DNA of 64,000 nucleotides, from positions 1 through 64,000 of the forward strand of contig NZ_JAXCHT010000017.1 in assembly GCF_035984655.1 (NCBI RefSeq). The letters run 5' to 3'. This document shows positions 7,317-15,418 of this stretch, one piece after another. Below the pieces are notes generated by a model. It had not been told where the DNA came from and searched no databases. It worked only from the letters and a program-made list of their open reading frames with translations. Position 1 is the first letter of the stretch. Each line of letters starts with the position of its first letter. The translations under genes were made by a program, and so were the position numbers. The DNA is from Actimicrobium sp035984655. GTDB lineage: Bacteria > Pseudomonadota > Gammaproteobacteria > Burkholderiales > Burkholderiaceae_D.

Positions 7317-10094
7317 ATGCGCCTGAACTTCGCTCCATGGCATTCGCTCAAGACCCGGGTGACCCTGTTCACGCTGGCGATTTTCATCGTCAGTATCTGG
7401 TCGCTGTCGCTCTACACCAGCCGCATGCTGCGCGAGGACATGGTACGCCTGCTGGGCGAGGCACAGTTTTCGGCTGCGACCCTGCTGGCCGACCAGGTCA
7501 ATACCGAGCTCGATGACCGTTTCCAGGCGCTCAAGATGCTGGCCGCGGTGATGGCGCCGGCCGTGCCGGGTGACGCGCCTGCGCTGCAAGCCAGCTTTGA
7601 AAAATACGTGATCTTTCACCGCCTCTTCAGCGGCGGAACCTTCATTGCCGGCACGGACGGCGTCGCCATCGCGAGCGCGCTGACCGCACCGGAGCACCTT
7701 GGCGTCAACTATCGCAGCGCCGATTACGTCGCCATGGCACTCAAGGATGGCAGCATGATCGTCGGCGCCCCCGTTGCCGGCAAGACTGCCTCGTCGCCCG
7801 GCGTTGGCATGGCCGTGCCGATTCGCGCCGGCGACGGCAGGATCATTGGCGTGGTGGCCGGCGTCATTGACCTCGGCAAACCCAATTTCCTGAGCCGGAT
7901 CACGTCGGGCAGTTATGGCAGGTCAGGCGCGCTGCTGATCGCGGCGCCACGTCACGCGCTGTTTGTGGCGGCCTCGGATCCGGAGCGCGCGATGCAGCGC
8001 TTGCCGGCGCCGGGAATCAACCCGATGCACGACAAGTATGCCAGCGGCTACGAGGGCTACGGCGTGCTGGTGAATCTGCATGGCGTCGAAGAGCTCACTG
8101 CAGCCAAGGGCATTCCGGCCGCAGGATGGTTTCTGGTCGTCACGATGCCAAGCGCGGAAGCCTTCGCACCGATTCGCGCGCTGCAACAGCGCATGCTGCT
8201 GGCGACGCTGCTGCTGACGCTGGTCGCGGCCGGCTTGACCTGGTGGATGCTTCGCCATCAACTCTCGCCGCTGCTGGCGGCGGCAGGCGCACTGGGTGCG
8301 CGCTCGGCATCGGACCAGGCGCTGGCGCCATTGCCCATCGCCCGTGACGATGAGATCGGCAAATTGATTGGTGGCTTCAACAGCCTGTTGGCCACGCTGC
8401 GCCAGCGTGAAATCGCACTGACCGACAGCGAAGCACGCTTCCGCGATTTTTTCAGGAAAAACTCCTCGGTCATGCTGATCATCGACCCCGCATCCGGTGC
8501 GATTACCGACGCCAATGCGGCGGCGGCCAGCTATTACGGCGTCTCGCAGGAACAGCTCTCGGCCATGTCGATCGATCAGATCAACACGCTGGCCCCGGAG
8601 CAGATTGCCAGGGAACGCCAGCTGGCCGCGCATGAAAAGCGCAACTATTTCCACTTCACGCATCGCCTGGCATCCGGCGAATTGCGCGACGTGGAAGTGT
8701 ATTCGACGCCCATCGGCAACGGCGCTGCGCCGGCATTGTTTTCGATTGTGCATGACATCACCGAACGCAAGCATGCCGCAGAGAGAATCCACACCCTGGC
8801 CTTCTTCGACCAGCTCACCGGCCTGCCCAACCGCACCATGCTGATGGACCGCCTGAAGCACGCGATGGCCGGCAGCGCACGCACCAACAATCATGGCGCG
8901 CTGCTGTTCATCGATCTGGATAATTTCAAGGCACTCAACGACACGCTCGGCCATGATGCCGGTGACCAGCTGCTGATGCAGGTGGCCGGACGCCTGGTGC
9001 TGTGCGTGCGCGCCAGCGACACCGTGGCGCGCGTCGGCGGTGACGAGTTCGTTGTCATTCTCGTCGGCCTCGACGCGGACCGGATGCAGGCCGCCAGCGA
9101 AACCGAAGCGGTGGCCAAGAAAATGCTGGTCGTGCTTAGCCAGGTGTATCGCTTCGATCATGCCGCCCACCACAGCACCGCCAGTATCGGCGCGACCCTG
9201 TTCAGCGGCGCGGATATCGCCATCGACATCCTGATGAAGCAAACCGATCTGACCATGTACAAGGCCAAGGCGGCCGGACGCAACACCGTGCGCTTCTTTG
9301 ATCCGGCCATGGAAATCGCAGTGCGCGAGCGCGCCACCATGGAAAGCGATCTGCGACGCGCGCTGCAGGAACGGCAATTCGTGCTGCACTACCAGCCGCA
9401 GGTTGACCAGGATTGCCACGTGATCGGCGCCGAGGCGCTGGTGCGCTGGCAACATCCCCGTCACGGCCTGGTCGCGCCCAACGCGTTCATCGGCCTGGCC
9501 GAGGAATGTGGCCTGATCCTGCCGCTGGGGGATTGGGTCATGCATACCGCCTGCACACAGTTGGCGTGCTGGGCGCAGGCAGTCGCCACGGCGCATCTGA
9601 CGATAGCCGTCAATGTCAGCGCGAACCAGTTCCGGCAACCCGATTTTGTCGAGCTGGTGCTGGCGGTGTTGCGCGATACGCGGGCCAATCCGCAGCGACT
9701 GAAACTGGAATTGACCGAAAGCCTGCTGGTGGAAAACGTCAGCGACGTGATCGAAAAAATGTCGGCGCTGAAGCGGCATGGGGTCGGATTTTCGCTGGAT
9801 GATTTTGGCACCGGGTATTCGTCCCTGTCCTACCTGAAACGGCTGCCGCTGGACGAACTGAAAATCGATCGTTCGTTTGTGCGCGACATCCTGGTCGATC
9901 CCAATGATGCGGCGATCGCCAAGACCGTGGTCGCGCTGGCGCACAGCCTGGGACTGGGCGTGATCGCCGAGGGTGTTGAAAGCGACGGGCAGAAGGCCTT
10001 CCTGATGGCGCACGGGTGCCGGATGTTCCAGGGCTACCTGTTCGGCCGGCCGGTTCCGATCGAGGCATTCGTGACCATGCTTGAAGTCGTTTGA
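7317..10094 (+). CDS. Membrane-anchored sensor diguanylate cyclase/phosphodiesterase (PAS-GGDEF-EAL)
   Basis: About 925 residues from ATG 7317; an in-frame TTG lies 12 bp upstream. Order: TM helix near residues 12-32, a periplasmic Cache-like sensor of about 250 residues, a second TM helix (LLATLLLTLVAAGLTWWML), a HAMP-like linker, a PAS domain (about 365-485), GGDEF (about 490-660) and EAL (about 675-920). The cyclase motif RVGGDEF is intact and an inhibitory RxxD (RASD) sits five residues before it. The EAL domain keeps EALVRW, ELTES, DDFGTGYSSLSYL, KIDRSFV and AEGVES, so both c-di-GMP synthesis and hydrolysis are chemically possible. A second GGDEF-EAL gene follows 75 bp downstream. Confidence 0.95.
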   Translation: MRLNFAPWHSLKTRVTLFTLAIFIVSIWSLSLYTSRMLREDMVRLLGEAQFSAATLLADQVNTELDDRFQALKMLAAVMAPAVPGDAPALQASFEKYVIFHRLFSGGTFIAGTDGVAIASALTAPEHLGVNYRSADYVAMALKDGSMIVGAPVAGKTASSPGVGMAVPIRAGDGRIIGVVAGVIDLGKPNFLSRITSGSYGRSGALLIAAPRHALFVAASDPERAMQRLPAPGINPMHDKYASGYEGYGVLVNLHGVEELTAAKGIPAAGWFLVVTMPSAEAFAPIRALQQRMLLATLLLTLVAAGLTWWMLRHQLSPLLAAAGALGARSASDQALAPLPIARDDEIGKLIGGFNSLLATLRQREIALTDSEARFRDFFRKNSSVMLIIDPASGAITDANAAAASYYGVSQEQLSAMSIDQINTLAPEQIARERQLAAHEKRNYFHFTHRLASGELRDVEVYSTPIGNGAAPALFSIVHDITERKHAAERIHTLAFFDQLTGLPNRTMLMDRLKHAMAGSARTNNHGALLFIDLDNFKALNDTLGHDAGDQLLMQVAGRLVLCVRASDTVARVGGDEFVVILVGLDADRMQAASETEAVAKKMLVVLSQVYRFDHAAHHSTASIGATLFSGADIAIDILMKQTDLTMYKAKAAGRNTVRFFDPAMEIAVRERATMESDLRRALQERQFVLHYQPQVDQDCHVIGAEALVRWQHPRHGLVAPNAFIGLAEECGLILPLGDWVMHTACTQLACWAQAVATAHLTIAVNVSANQFRQPDFVELVLAVLRDTRANPQRLKLELTESLLVENVSDVIEKMSALKRHGVGFSLDDFGTGYSSLSYLKRLPLDELKIDRSFVRDILVDPNDAAIAKTVVALAHSLGLGVIAEGVESDGQKAFLMAHGCRMFQGYLFGRPVPIEAFVTMLEVV

Positions 10095-10169
10095 CGGGCG
10101 ATGACGATGTATCAACACAATCCGGATCGACCCGCACGGTGTACAGTGAAACCACCTGAGCAGATAATC

Positions 10170-12002
10170 ATGACGAACCAACCCAGTCCGAATCCCTGTG
10201 CGATCCCGAACAACGAGCCACAGCGCCTGACCGCAGTGCGCGCGTCGCAGCTGCTCGATACGGCGCCGGAAGTCGAATTCGATGTCACCACCCGAATCGC
10301 CTCGCACATGTTCGATCTGCCAATCGCCCTGGTGGCATTGATGGACAGCGATCGGCTCTGGTTCAAGTCGCGCCACGGGATCGCCCTGCAGGAACTTGAG
10401 CGCAAGATCGCCTTCTGCGCCCACACGATCCTGCAGCCCGACGCGTTGATGGTGGTCGAGGATTTGCTGCTGGATGCGCGCTTTGACGACAATCCGCTGG
10501 TGCATGGCGAGCCACACATTCGCTTCTATGCCGGCGCGCCGCTGCGCACCGCAGACGGCCTGGTGCTGGGCACCATCGCCGTACTCGGCATGCAACCGCG
10601 CGCGTTCGATGACAAGGAACGCGCCCTCCTGCGCGATCTGTCGGTCTCGGTCATGACCGCCATCGAAGCACGTTCGCGCGCGCTGGAATTGAAGCAACTG
10701 GTTCTGACCGACTCGCTGACCGGCATTGCCAACCGGATTCAGTTTCAGGTCGCGCTGTCGGTTGAATTGCAACGCGCAGCGCTGGCGGAGCAGAGCATCG
10801 CGGTGCTGTACATGGATCTGGACGGCTTCAAGAGCGTCAACGACCGGTTCGGACATGGTGCCGGCGACGTCGTACTGCAGGAATTCACGCGGCGCATGCT
10901 GCCGCAACTACGCGCCGACGAAACGCTGGCACGCATTGGTGGCGATGAGTTCGGCATCGTCATGTGCGGCGATATCGAGCCCGAGGCCGCCATCGCGTTG
11001 GCCGAACGCATCATCGATGCCGCGCGTGCGCCCTTTCGCATGGCCGACGGTAGCGTGGCCAAAGTCGGGGTGTCGATCGGGATCGCGCTCCACCCTGCTG
11101 CGAAGACTGATGCAACGACCCTGATCGAGCAGGCCGACAAGGCGTTGTATAGCGCGAAATCACGGGCGAGCAACGGCTGGCATATTTTCAGCCGGCCCAC
11201 CCTGCCGGTGATTGCAGCACCACCCGCCTTCCTGCCGGTCAAGGCGGATGAGGCCGACGCTTGCGGCGACTGCGTCAATGGCACGGTGCAACCGTTTCCC
11301 TTCACCATGGCGTATCAACCGATTGTCAGCATTTCCCGCCGCACCGTGTTTGCCTATGAGGCACTGGCGCGCGGCATCGATGGCGAATCGGCCGCCGTGG
11401 TGCTGGCACGGGTCAACCACAGCAATCGCTACGCCTTCGACCAGAGTTGCCGCCGCACCGCCATCGAGGTAGCGACCCGGCTCGGGCTGGTCGAGACCGG
11501 CGCCCTCCTGTCGATCAATTTCATTCCGGGTGCGATGAACGAGCCGACCAACTGCGTGCGCGTGACCATGGCGGCGGCGCGTCGTGCCGGCTTGCCGCCG
11601 AACCGCTTGATCTTCGAGGTGACCGAGAGCGAACAGGTGCTGGAGCCGGCGCGTCTGGCGCACATCTTCAACGTCTATCGCCAGCAGGGTTTCAAGCCGG
11701 CCATCGACGACTTTGGCGCCGGATATGCCGGCCTCAACCTGCTGGCCGAGTTCCAGCCGGACATCATCAAACTGGATCGGCAACTGCTGGAACAAATCGA
11801 TCTCAGTTTGCCGAAACAGGCCATCGTGCGCGGCGTGCTCAGCGTGTGCCGCGACCTCGGTATCACACCGATTGCCGAAGGGGTGGAAACCATCGAGGAA
11901 TATCGCATCCTGCGCCAACTCGGCATCGACTTGTTCCAGGGGTATCTGTTTGCCCGTCCGGGCTTCGAATCGCTGCCGACGCCGGTTTTTCCGGACGATT
12001 GA
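10170..12002 (+). CDS. Cytoplasmic GAF-GGDEF-EAL protein
   Basis: About 610 residues from ATG 10170; an in-frame ATG at 10101 would add 23 residues of poor quality. A GAF domain (residues 10-160, with RLTAVRASQLLDTAPEVEFD and the cysteine-bearing KIAFCAHTIL) precedes GGDEF (IGGDEFGIVM) and a C-terminal EAL domain. The EAL catalytic residues are kept (YEALARG, EVTESEQV, IDDFGAGY, IKLDRQLL, AEGVET). Its sequence (SINFIPGAMNEP) is of the subtype found in small-molecule or light-sensing phosphodiesterases. The I-site is degenerate (RADE, not RxxD), unlike the preceding gene. It has no membrane segment and may receive signals through GAF. It probably shares a transcript with the upstream gene. Confidence 0.93.
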   Translation: MTNQPSPNPCAIPNNEPQRLTAVRASQLLDTAPEVEFDVTTRIASHMFDLPIALVALMDSDRLWFKSRHGIALQELERKIAFCAHTILQPDALMVVEDLLLDARFDDNPLVHGEPHIRFYAGAPLRTADGLVLGTIAVLGMQPRAFDDKERALLRDLSVSVMTAIEARSRALELKQLVLTDSLTGIANRIQFQVALSVELQRAALAEQSIAVLYMDLDGFKSVNDRFGHGAGDVVLQEFTRRMLPQLRADETLARIGGDEFGIVMCGDIEPEAAIALAERIIDAARAPFRMADGSVAKVGVSIGIALHPAAKTDATTLIEQADKALYSAKSRASNGWHIFSRPTLPVIAAPPAFLPVKADEADACGDCVNGTVQPFPFTMAYQPIVSISRRTVFAYEALARGIDGESAAVVLARVNHSNRYAFDQSCRRTAIEVATRLGLVETGALLSINFIPGAMNEPTNCVRVTMAAARRAGLPPNRLIFEVTESEQVLEPARLAHIFNVYRQQGFKPAIDDFGAGYAGLNLLAEFQPDIIKLDRQLLEQIDLSLPKQAIVRGVLSVCRDLGITPIAEGVETIEEYRILRQLGIDLFQGYLFARPGFESLPTPVFPDD

Positions 12003-12040
12003 CGGCGCAGCTGTTCAGCGCTGTTGACGCTCCACGCCGA

Positions 12041-12715
12041 TCAGGAACGCTGCGCCAGGCGCAGCCAGCCGCTCTCGTCAAGACTGGCAGACAGCGCCTC
12101 GTAGTGATCGATGGCGGCATGCGGCGTCGCCATTGGCGCGCCATGCGTGGCACGCACCACCATCACCGTGGCGCCGGCTTGCGCACCGGCCAGAATGCCG
12201 ACCTCGGCATCTTCGAACACCAGGCAATCGGCCGCATCGACACCCAGCGTACGGGCGGCCAGCAAATAGCACGCGGGGTCCGGTTTGCCGACAGCGACAT
12301 GCTCGGAGGTGATCAGGACCGGCGGCGTCGGAATGCCGGCCGCTTTCAACCGCTGTACCGCCAGTGCCCGCGGCGTCGACGTCACCACCGCCCACATGGT
12401 CGGCGGCAACGCGTTCAGAAAGCGGATCGCACCGGCGATTTCGACGGTGCCGTCCAGATCGGCAATTTCAGCGGCGGTGATCCAGTTGGCTTCGGCCAGC
12501 GGATCGACGCCCGGCAAGGCCAGGCGCGTAACCGTGTCGATCGCCCGCACCCCGTGGATGGTTGGCAAAAATGCCGCGACATCGAGGCCGTGGCGGCGCG
12601 CCCATTGGCTCCAGATCCGTTCGGCGGCAGCGATGGAGCTGACCAGGGTGCCGTCCATGTCAAACAGAAAGGCGCGGTAACGGCGGTCGAAGCTCACGTG
12701 GGCAGGAGAGGACAA
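12041..12715 (-). CDS. HAD family sugar-phosphatase-like hydrolase
   Basis: HAD-superfamily phosphatase of about 224 residues. Motif I is FLFDMDGTLV, motif II lies in VVTSTPRAL, motif III includes the Lys of VAVGKPDPACY and motif IV is VFEDAEVGILAG. The cap follows motif I (subclass IA), as in small-sugar phosphatases and phosphoglycolate-like enzymes. Start: TTG at 12715 has an AAGGA ribosome site about 9 nt upstream, whereas GTG 12757 and GTG 12697 have none. It is convergent with the GAF-GGDEF-EAL gene and has the same orientation as the SDR upstream of it. The substrate is not determinable. Confidence 0.85.
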   Translation of the reverse strand: MSSPAHVSFDRRYRAFLFDMDGTLVSSIAAAERIWSQWARRHGLDVAAFLPTIHGVRAIDTVTRLALPGVDPLAEANWITAAEIADLDGTVEIAGAIRFLNALPPTMWAVVTSTPRALAVQRLKAAGIPTPPVLITSEHVAVGKPDPACYLLAARTLGVDAADCLVFEDAEVGILAGAQAGATVMVVRATHGAPMATPHAAIDHYEALSASLDESGWLRLAQRS

Positions 12716-12816
12716 GTTCGTTTTTCCTTCGGACTGGATTGGCCGGCGATGCGGCACATCGCGCGTTGGTGCAGCCCCGAGGATAAGCCAAACTGTCGCG
12801 GCGACGAAATAATCGC

Positions 12817-13584
12817 CTAGATGGCAATGCCACCCGACACTTCAATGCGTTGGGCGTTGACCCAGCGGTTGCCGTCGGACAGCAAGGCGGCGACGGCGCC
12901 GCCGATATCGTCCGGCATGCCGACGCGCCCCAATGCGGTCTGCCGCGCGATGCTCGCATTCATCTCGGCATTGTCACGCACCGCGCCGCCGCCAAAATCG
13001 GTGGAGATCGCTCCCGGCGCGATGGTGTTGACGCTGATGCCGCGTGCGCCCAGCTCTTGCGCGAGGTAACGGGTGAGCACCTCGACGCCGCCTTTCATGA
13101 CGGCATAGGCGGCGAAGCCCGGCAACGCAAAGCGGGTCAGGCCGCTGGAGGTATTGAGGATGCGACCGCCATCGCGCAGCAGCGGGAGCAGCTTCTGCGT
13201 CAGGAAGAAGGTCCCCTTCAGGTGCACGTTGAACATCCGGTCGAACTGCTCCTCGCTGGTGTCGGCAATGGATGCATGCGCACCGCTACCGGCATTGTTG
13301 ACGAGGTAATCGAAGCGGTCACGCTGCCACGTGTCGGCCAGCGCCGTCGTGACGGTCCGGGCGAAGGCGGCGAACGTGTTGCTGTCGCCCACATCCAGCT
13401 GCAGCGCGACGGCACGGCGGCCATGGGCCTGGATCAGTTGCACCACCGCCTCGGCTTCGGCCAGATTGCTGTGATAGGTGACGATCAGGTCGACGCCGTT
13501 GGCGGCGAGCTTGAGCGCGGTGCTGCGTCCGAGACCGCGGCTGGCGCCGGTGACGAGGGCGATCGGGGTGATTGGCGTGGTCAT
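12817..13584 (-). CDS. SDR family NAD(P)-dependent oxidoreductase
   Basis: Classical short-chain dehydrogenase of 255 residues. The nucleotide-binding motif ALVTGASRGLGRS is at the N-terminus, NNAGSGA in the middle, and the catalytic YAVMK (in GFAAYAVMKGGVEVL) follows a Ser-containing strand (LNTSSGL). The C-terminal GNRWVNAQRIEVSGG is typical of FabG-like SDRs. The ATG has AAGGA a few bases upstream. A LysR gene is divergent with 125 bp between, and an 18-bp palindrome lies there, so this SDR is the probable target of that regulator. The substrate is unknown. Confidence 0.92.
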   Translation of the reverse strand: MTTPITPIALVTGASRGLGRSTALKLAANGVDLIVTYHSNLAEAEAVVQLIQAHGRRAVALQLDVGDSNTFAAFARTVTTALADTWQRDRFDYLVNNAGSGAHASIADTSEEQFDRMFNVHLKGTFFLTQKLLPLLRDGGRILNTSSGLTRFALPGFAAYAVMKGGVEVLTRYLAQELGARGISVNTIAPGAISTDFGGGAVRDNAEMNASIARQTALGRVGMPDDIGGAVAALLSDGNRWVNAQRIEVSGGIAI

Positions 13585-13674
13585 GGGGAAATCCTTTGGT
13601 GGTCGAAACTGGTTAAGGTGAAGCCACTGTAACCATTCCCTGAAACGCGATAAACAGCAACAAACCAGCTACAC

Positions 13675-13692
13675 TGTTCTTCCGAAAGAACA
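13675..13692. promoter_or_regulatory. Candidate LysR operator palindrome
   Basis: Perfect inverted repeat TGTTCTT-CCGA-AAGAACA in the 125-bp gap between the SDR gene and the divergent LysR gene, ending 17 bp before the LysR start. Position and dyad symmetry fit a LysR-type autoregulatory box. This is inference from sequence only. Confidence 0.5.
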
Positions 13693-13709
13693 ATCAAGGA
13701 TGCCGCCCG

Positions 13710-14621
13710 ATGGACTTCAATGAACTGCGCATCTTTGCCCGGGTGGCGGACCTCTCCAGCTTCAGCCGCGCCGCTGAACAACTGGGCCTCGCCAAGGGCC
13801 ATGTGTCGACCGCAGTGCAACGTCTCGAAGCGCGCCTCGGCACGCGCCTGTTGCAACGCACGACCCGCACCGTGCGCCTGACCCCGGACGGCGAACATTT
13901 TCTGGTGCATTGCCAGGAACTGCTGGCCGAGGCCGAGCAACTGCAGACCCTGTTCCAGCCCGCCGCGAGCGGCTTGACCGGGCGACTGCGGATCGACCTG
14001 CCCAACATCCTCGCGCGCGACGTCGTCATTCCGCATCTGTCCGGCTTTCTGCGCGCGCATCCGCTGCTGGACGTCGGCATCAGCACCATTGACCGGCGCG
14101 TCGATCTGGTCCATGAAGGGTTCGATTGCGTGGTGCGGGTCGGCACGCTCGACGATTCCGATCTGGTGGCGCGGCCGGTTGGCATGATGCATATGGTGAA
14201 CGTCGCCAGTCCGGCCTATTTGCACGCGTACGGCACACCGCGCACGCTGGCCGATCTGGCGCAGCACCGCGTGGTCCATTACGCGCCCAATCTCAGTGCC
14301 AACGATGCGGGCTGGGAGTATTTCGACGAGGCCACGGCCAGCTACCGGACAGTGCCGATGCCGGCCACCATCTCGGTCAATGGCACCGATGCCTATCAGG
14401 CCGCGGCACTGGCAGGCATGGGCCTGATCCAGGCGCCGCTGCTGGGGGTCCGGCAATTGGTCGCGCAAGGTGCGCTGGTGCTGGTCTTGCCGGAATTCCG
14501 CGCCCGCCCGATGCCGGTCTCGCTGCTGTTCGCCAGCCGCCGTCAACTGGCACCGCGCGTCCAGGCCGTGATGAACTGGCTGGCGGATCTGCTCACCCGA
14601 TACCTGGCCGAACCCGACTAG
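13710..14621 (+). CDS. LysR family transcriptional regulator
   Basis: A 303-residue LTTR. The N-terminal winged helix-turn-helix (residues 1-60: FNELRIFARVADLSSFSRAA, LGLAKGHVSTAVQRLEARLG, RLLQRTTRTVRLT) is followed by a periplasmic-binding-like effector domain (about 88-295) of the CrgA/AaeR-like subgroup. AAGGA lies about 8 nt before the ATG. It is divergent from the SDR gene and probably regulates it. Its 3' end overlaps the convergent BON-domain gene by 4 bp. Confidence 0.95.
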   Translation: MDFNELRIFARVADLSSFSRAAEQLGLAKGHVSTAVQRLEARLGTRLLQRTTRTVRLTPDGEHFLVHCQELLAEAEQLQTLFQPAASGLTGRLRIDLPNILARDVVIPHLSGFLRAHPLLDVGISTIDRRVDLVHEGFDCVVRVGTLDDSDLVARPVGMMHMVNVASPAYLHAYGTPRTLADLAQHRVVHYAPNLSANDAGWEYFDEATASYRTVPMPATISVNGTDAYQAAALAGMGLIQAPLLGVRQLVAQGALVLVLPEFRARPMPVSLLFASRRQLAPRVQAVMNWLADLLTRYLAEPD

Positions 14622-15103
14622 CGCGGCCGATACGGCGGCGCCGCTGCGGCACTGGCGCGAAGCCGGAGAATCACTTGCTGCACGTGCGGCACGGCGCGTG
14701 CGAACGGCTCCAGATCCGCGCTGCGAACGGTCTCGCCAACGCAGCCTTCAATGATCACCACCCTGCCCTGCACGGTGACCCAAAGGCTGGACTGCGCAAA
14801 CGGATTGTGTTCGCGCACGGCAGACTGCAATGCTGCGGCGATGGCTTGATCGTAGGCGTAAGCGTTGGGCAGTTCGCACTCCTGCGCGAGCCAGCAGCTG
14901 GTGCCCTTTTCGGCCCGATGATGCGACTGCGCACGCATCTCCTGCTCGGTGATGAAAGGGCCGGCCGGCAACGGACAATCGGGCAGCGCCGCCGCCAGCA
15001 TGAAGAACGGATCGTTGAACCAGTTGCGCAGCTCCGCGCCGGCGTGGGCCGGCCAGCCGAGCGCAATGGCAACGAGCATCGGCAGCAGCATTCGATGTTT
15101 CAT
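14618..15103 (-). CDS. Exported BON-domain-like protein
   Basis: A 161-residue protein with a clear Sec signal peptide (MLLPMLVAIALGWPAHAGA). The mature part has a short region with Cys residues (LPDCPLPAG, GTSCWLAQECELPN), then a BON-like alpha/beta segment (about 85-150) with SSLWVTVQGRVVIIEGCVG and VRSADLEPFARAVPHVQQV. BON domains are found in periplasmic proteins such as OsmY and are thought to bind phospholipid or peptidoglycan surfaces. The extra cysteines are unusual. The gene is followed upstream by a 315-bp non-coding stretch and is apparently monocistronic. Confidence 0.7.
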   Translation of the reverse strand: MKHRMLLPMLVAIALGWPAHAGAELRNWFNDPFFMLAAALPDCPLPAGPFITEQEMRAQSHHRAEKGTSCWLAQECELPNAYAYDQAIAAALQSAVREHNPFAQSSLWVTVQGRVVIIEGCVGETVRSADLEPFARAVPHVQQVILRLRASAAAAPPYRPR

Positions 15104-15418
15104 GGGGCATGTCCTCGCGCTGCGGGTGGCTGGTCATTGGGCGGACGCGATCGCGACACCGCCCTCGGAATTGTCGCGCAATGCGATGCGCCGCGCCCCC
15201 TGGAACAGCGCCGCTTGTTGAAAATCAAGGTGCGTGCCGCCTGGTCCGGTAAAAAAGGCGATGGGCCATCCAGAACGTCCCGGATGGCAGCGGCACTTTT
15301 CCGCGCAAATCCGTCACGGACCGTTTCATGACCTTGCCATTACTTTTTCCCGTATCGTCGCCGTTCCGGTTTTCCGTCAGGTCTTCGCAACTGGCGCAAG
15401 CGCGGGCCGGCAGGCGCC
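15104..15418. other. Non-coding stretch before the chain-length determinant gene
   Basis: Divergent promoter region between the BON gene and the Wzz-like gene. It contains a short hairpin (GCCATCC at 15265-15271 with GGATGGC at 15282-15288) and a T/A-rich patch near 15342-15360. No gene or convincing promoter hexamers were identified. Confidence 0.5.

Noticed and set aside
7923..10907. Very long open frame (994 codons) antisense to the two GGDEF-EAL genes
   Set aside because: Its composition is His/Gln/Arg-rich and family-less, and the opposite strand has full catalytic motifs. It is an antisense shadow caused by high GC3.
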